64,000 bases of DNA from positions 2,852,001-2,916,000 of the forward strand of contig NC_133914.1 of NCBI RefSeq assembly GCF_964199755.1, read 5' to 3'. The stretch is from Larus michahellis. Lineage: Eukaryota; Chordata; Aves; Charadriiformes; Laridae. Below the pieces are notes generated by a model. It made no database searches. It was not told the origin of the DNA and was given only the letters and a program-made list of their open reading frames with translations. Position 1 is the stretch's first letter. Each line of letters begins with the position of its first letter. This document shows positions 63,920-64,000 of this stretch, in pieces. The translations under genes and the position numbers were made by a program.

Positions 63920-64000
63920 CTGCCAAAAGATGATAAAAAAAACCCATACACAGTTAAAAAAAGGTATTAAACCAATGTGCCTGCCAATAGGCAGAGAACT

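Noticed and set aside
1-64000. CRISPR arrays, bacterial operons, rRNA and tRNA genes
   Set aside because: None is seen. The window is vertebrate nuclear DNA with spliced genes; no clover-leaf tRNA or rRNA segment was recognised by eye, although small intronic RNAs cannot be excluded without a covariance search.

Overview
The window is avian nuclear DNA. CR1 LINE 3' ends closing in ATTCTGTGATTCT-type repeats and a solo LTR of the bird ERVL type point to a bird. The very GC-rich, CpG-island-dense sequence suits a microchromosome. Gene content and order match the block that in human lies on 1p34.3: EPHA10 - YRDC - C1orf122 - MTF1 - INPP5B (in chicken I would expect chromosome 23; this is from memory).

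Layout. (1) 1-3,500: the first three coding exons of EPHA10 on the minus strand, with a CpG island over exon 1. (2) 3,500-37,800: a 34-kb interval with no complete gene. It holds one well-bounded minus-strand orphan exon (6,012-6,170), a cluster of CR1 fragments (21.3-34.1 kb), one solo LTR (24,396-25,047), small tandem repeats, and many AT-rich, TAATTA-bearing islands that look like conserved non-coding elements. MANEAL, which sits in this interval in human, was not found. (3) 37,809-40,531: YRDC, minus strand, complete in six exons. (4) 40,594-41,100: C1orf122 homologue, plus strand, two exons, head-to-head with YRDC with only 62 bp between the start codons. (5) about 41,850-59,940: MTF1, minus strand, complete coding sequence in ten exons, with a long inferred 3' UTR and a CpG-island promoter. 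(6) 60,900-64,000: the last six coding exons of INPP5B, minus strand, with a polyadenylation signal at 60,916.

How the genes relate. They are housekeeping or signalling genes without a shared pathway: an Eph receptor, the tRNA t6A-forming enzyme YRDC, a small coiled-coil protein, the zinc/heavy-metal-responsive transcription factor MTF1, and an inositol polyphosphate 5-phosphatase. The arrangement is informative: YRDC and C1orf122 share a bidirectional promoter, C1orf122 and MTF1 are tail-to-tail, and MTF1 starts just downstream of the INPP5B poly(A) site.

I found no undescribed gene system. The items most worth a second look are the orphan exon at 6.1 kb, the island-rich gene-poor interval, the INPP5B C-terminus without the CAAX box of the human protein, and a short in-frame uORF ending 3 nt before the MTF1 start codon. 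Exon borders were placed by eye from splice signals, reading frame and remembered family sequences; no alignment was run.
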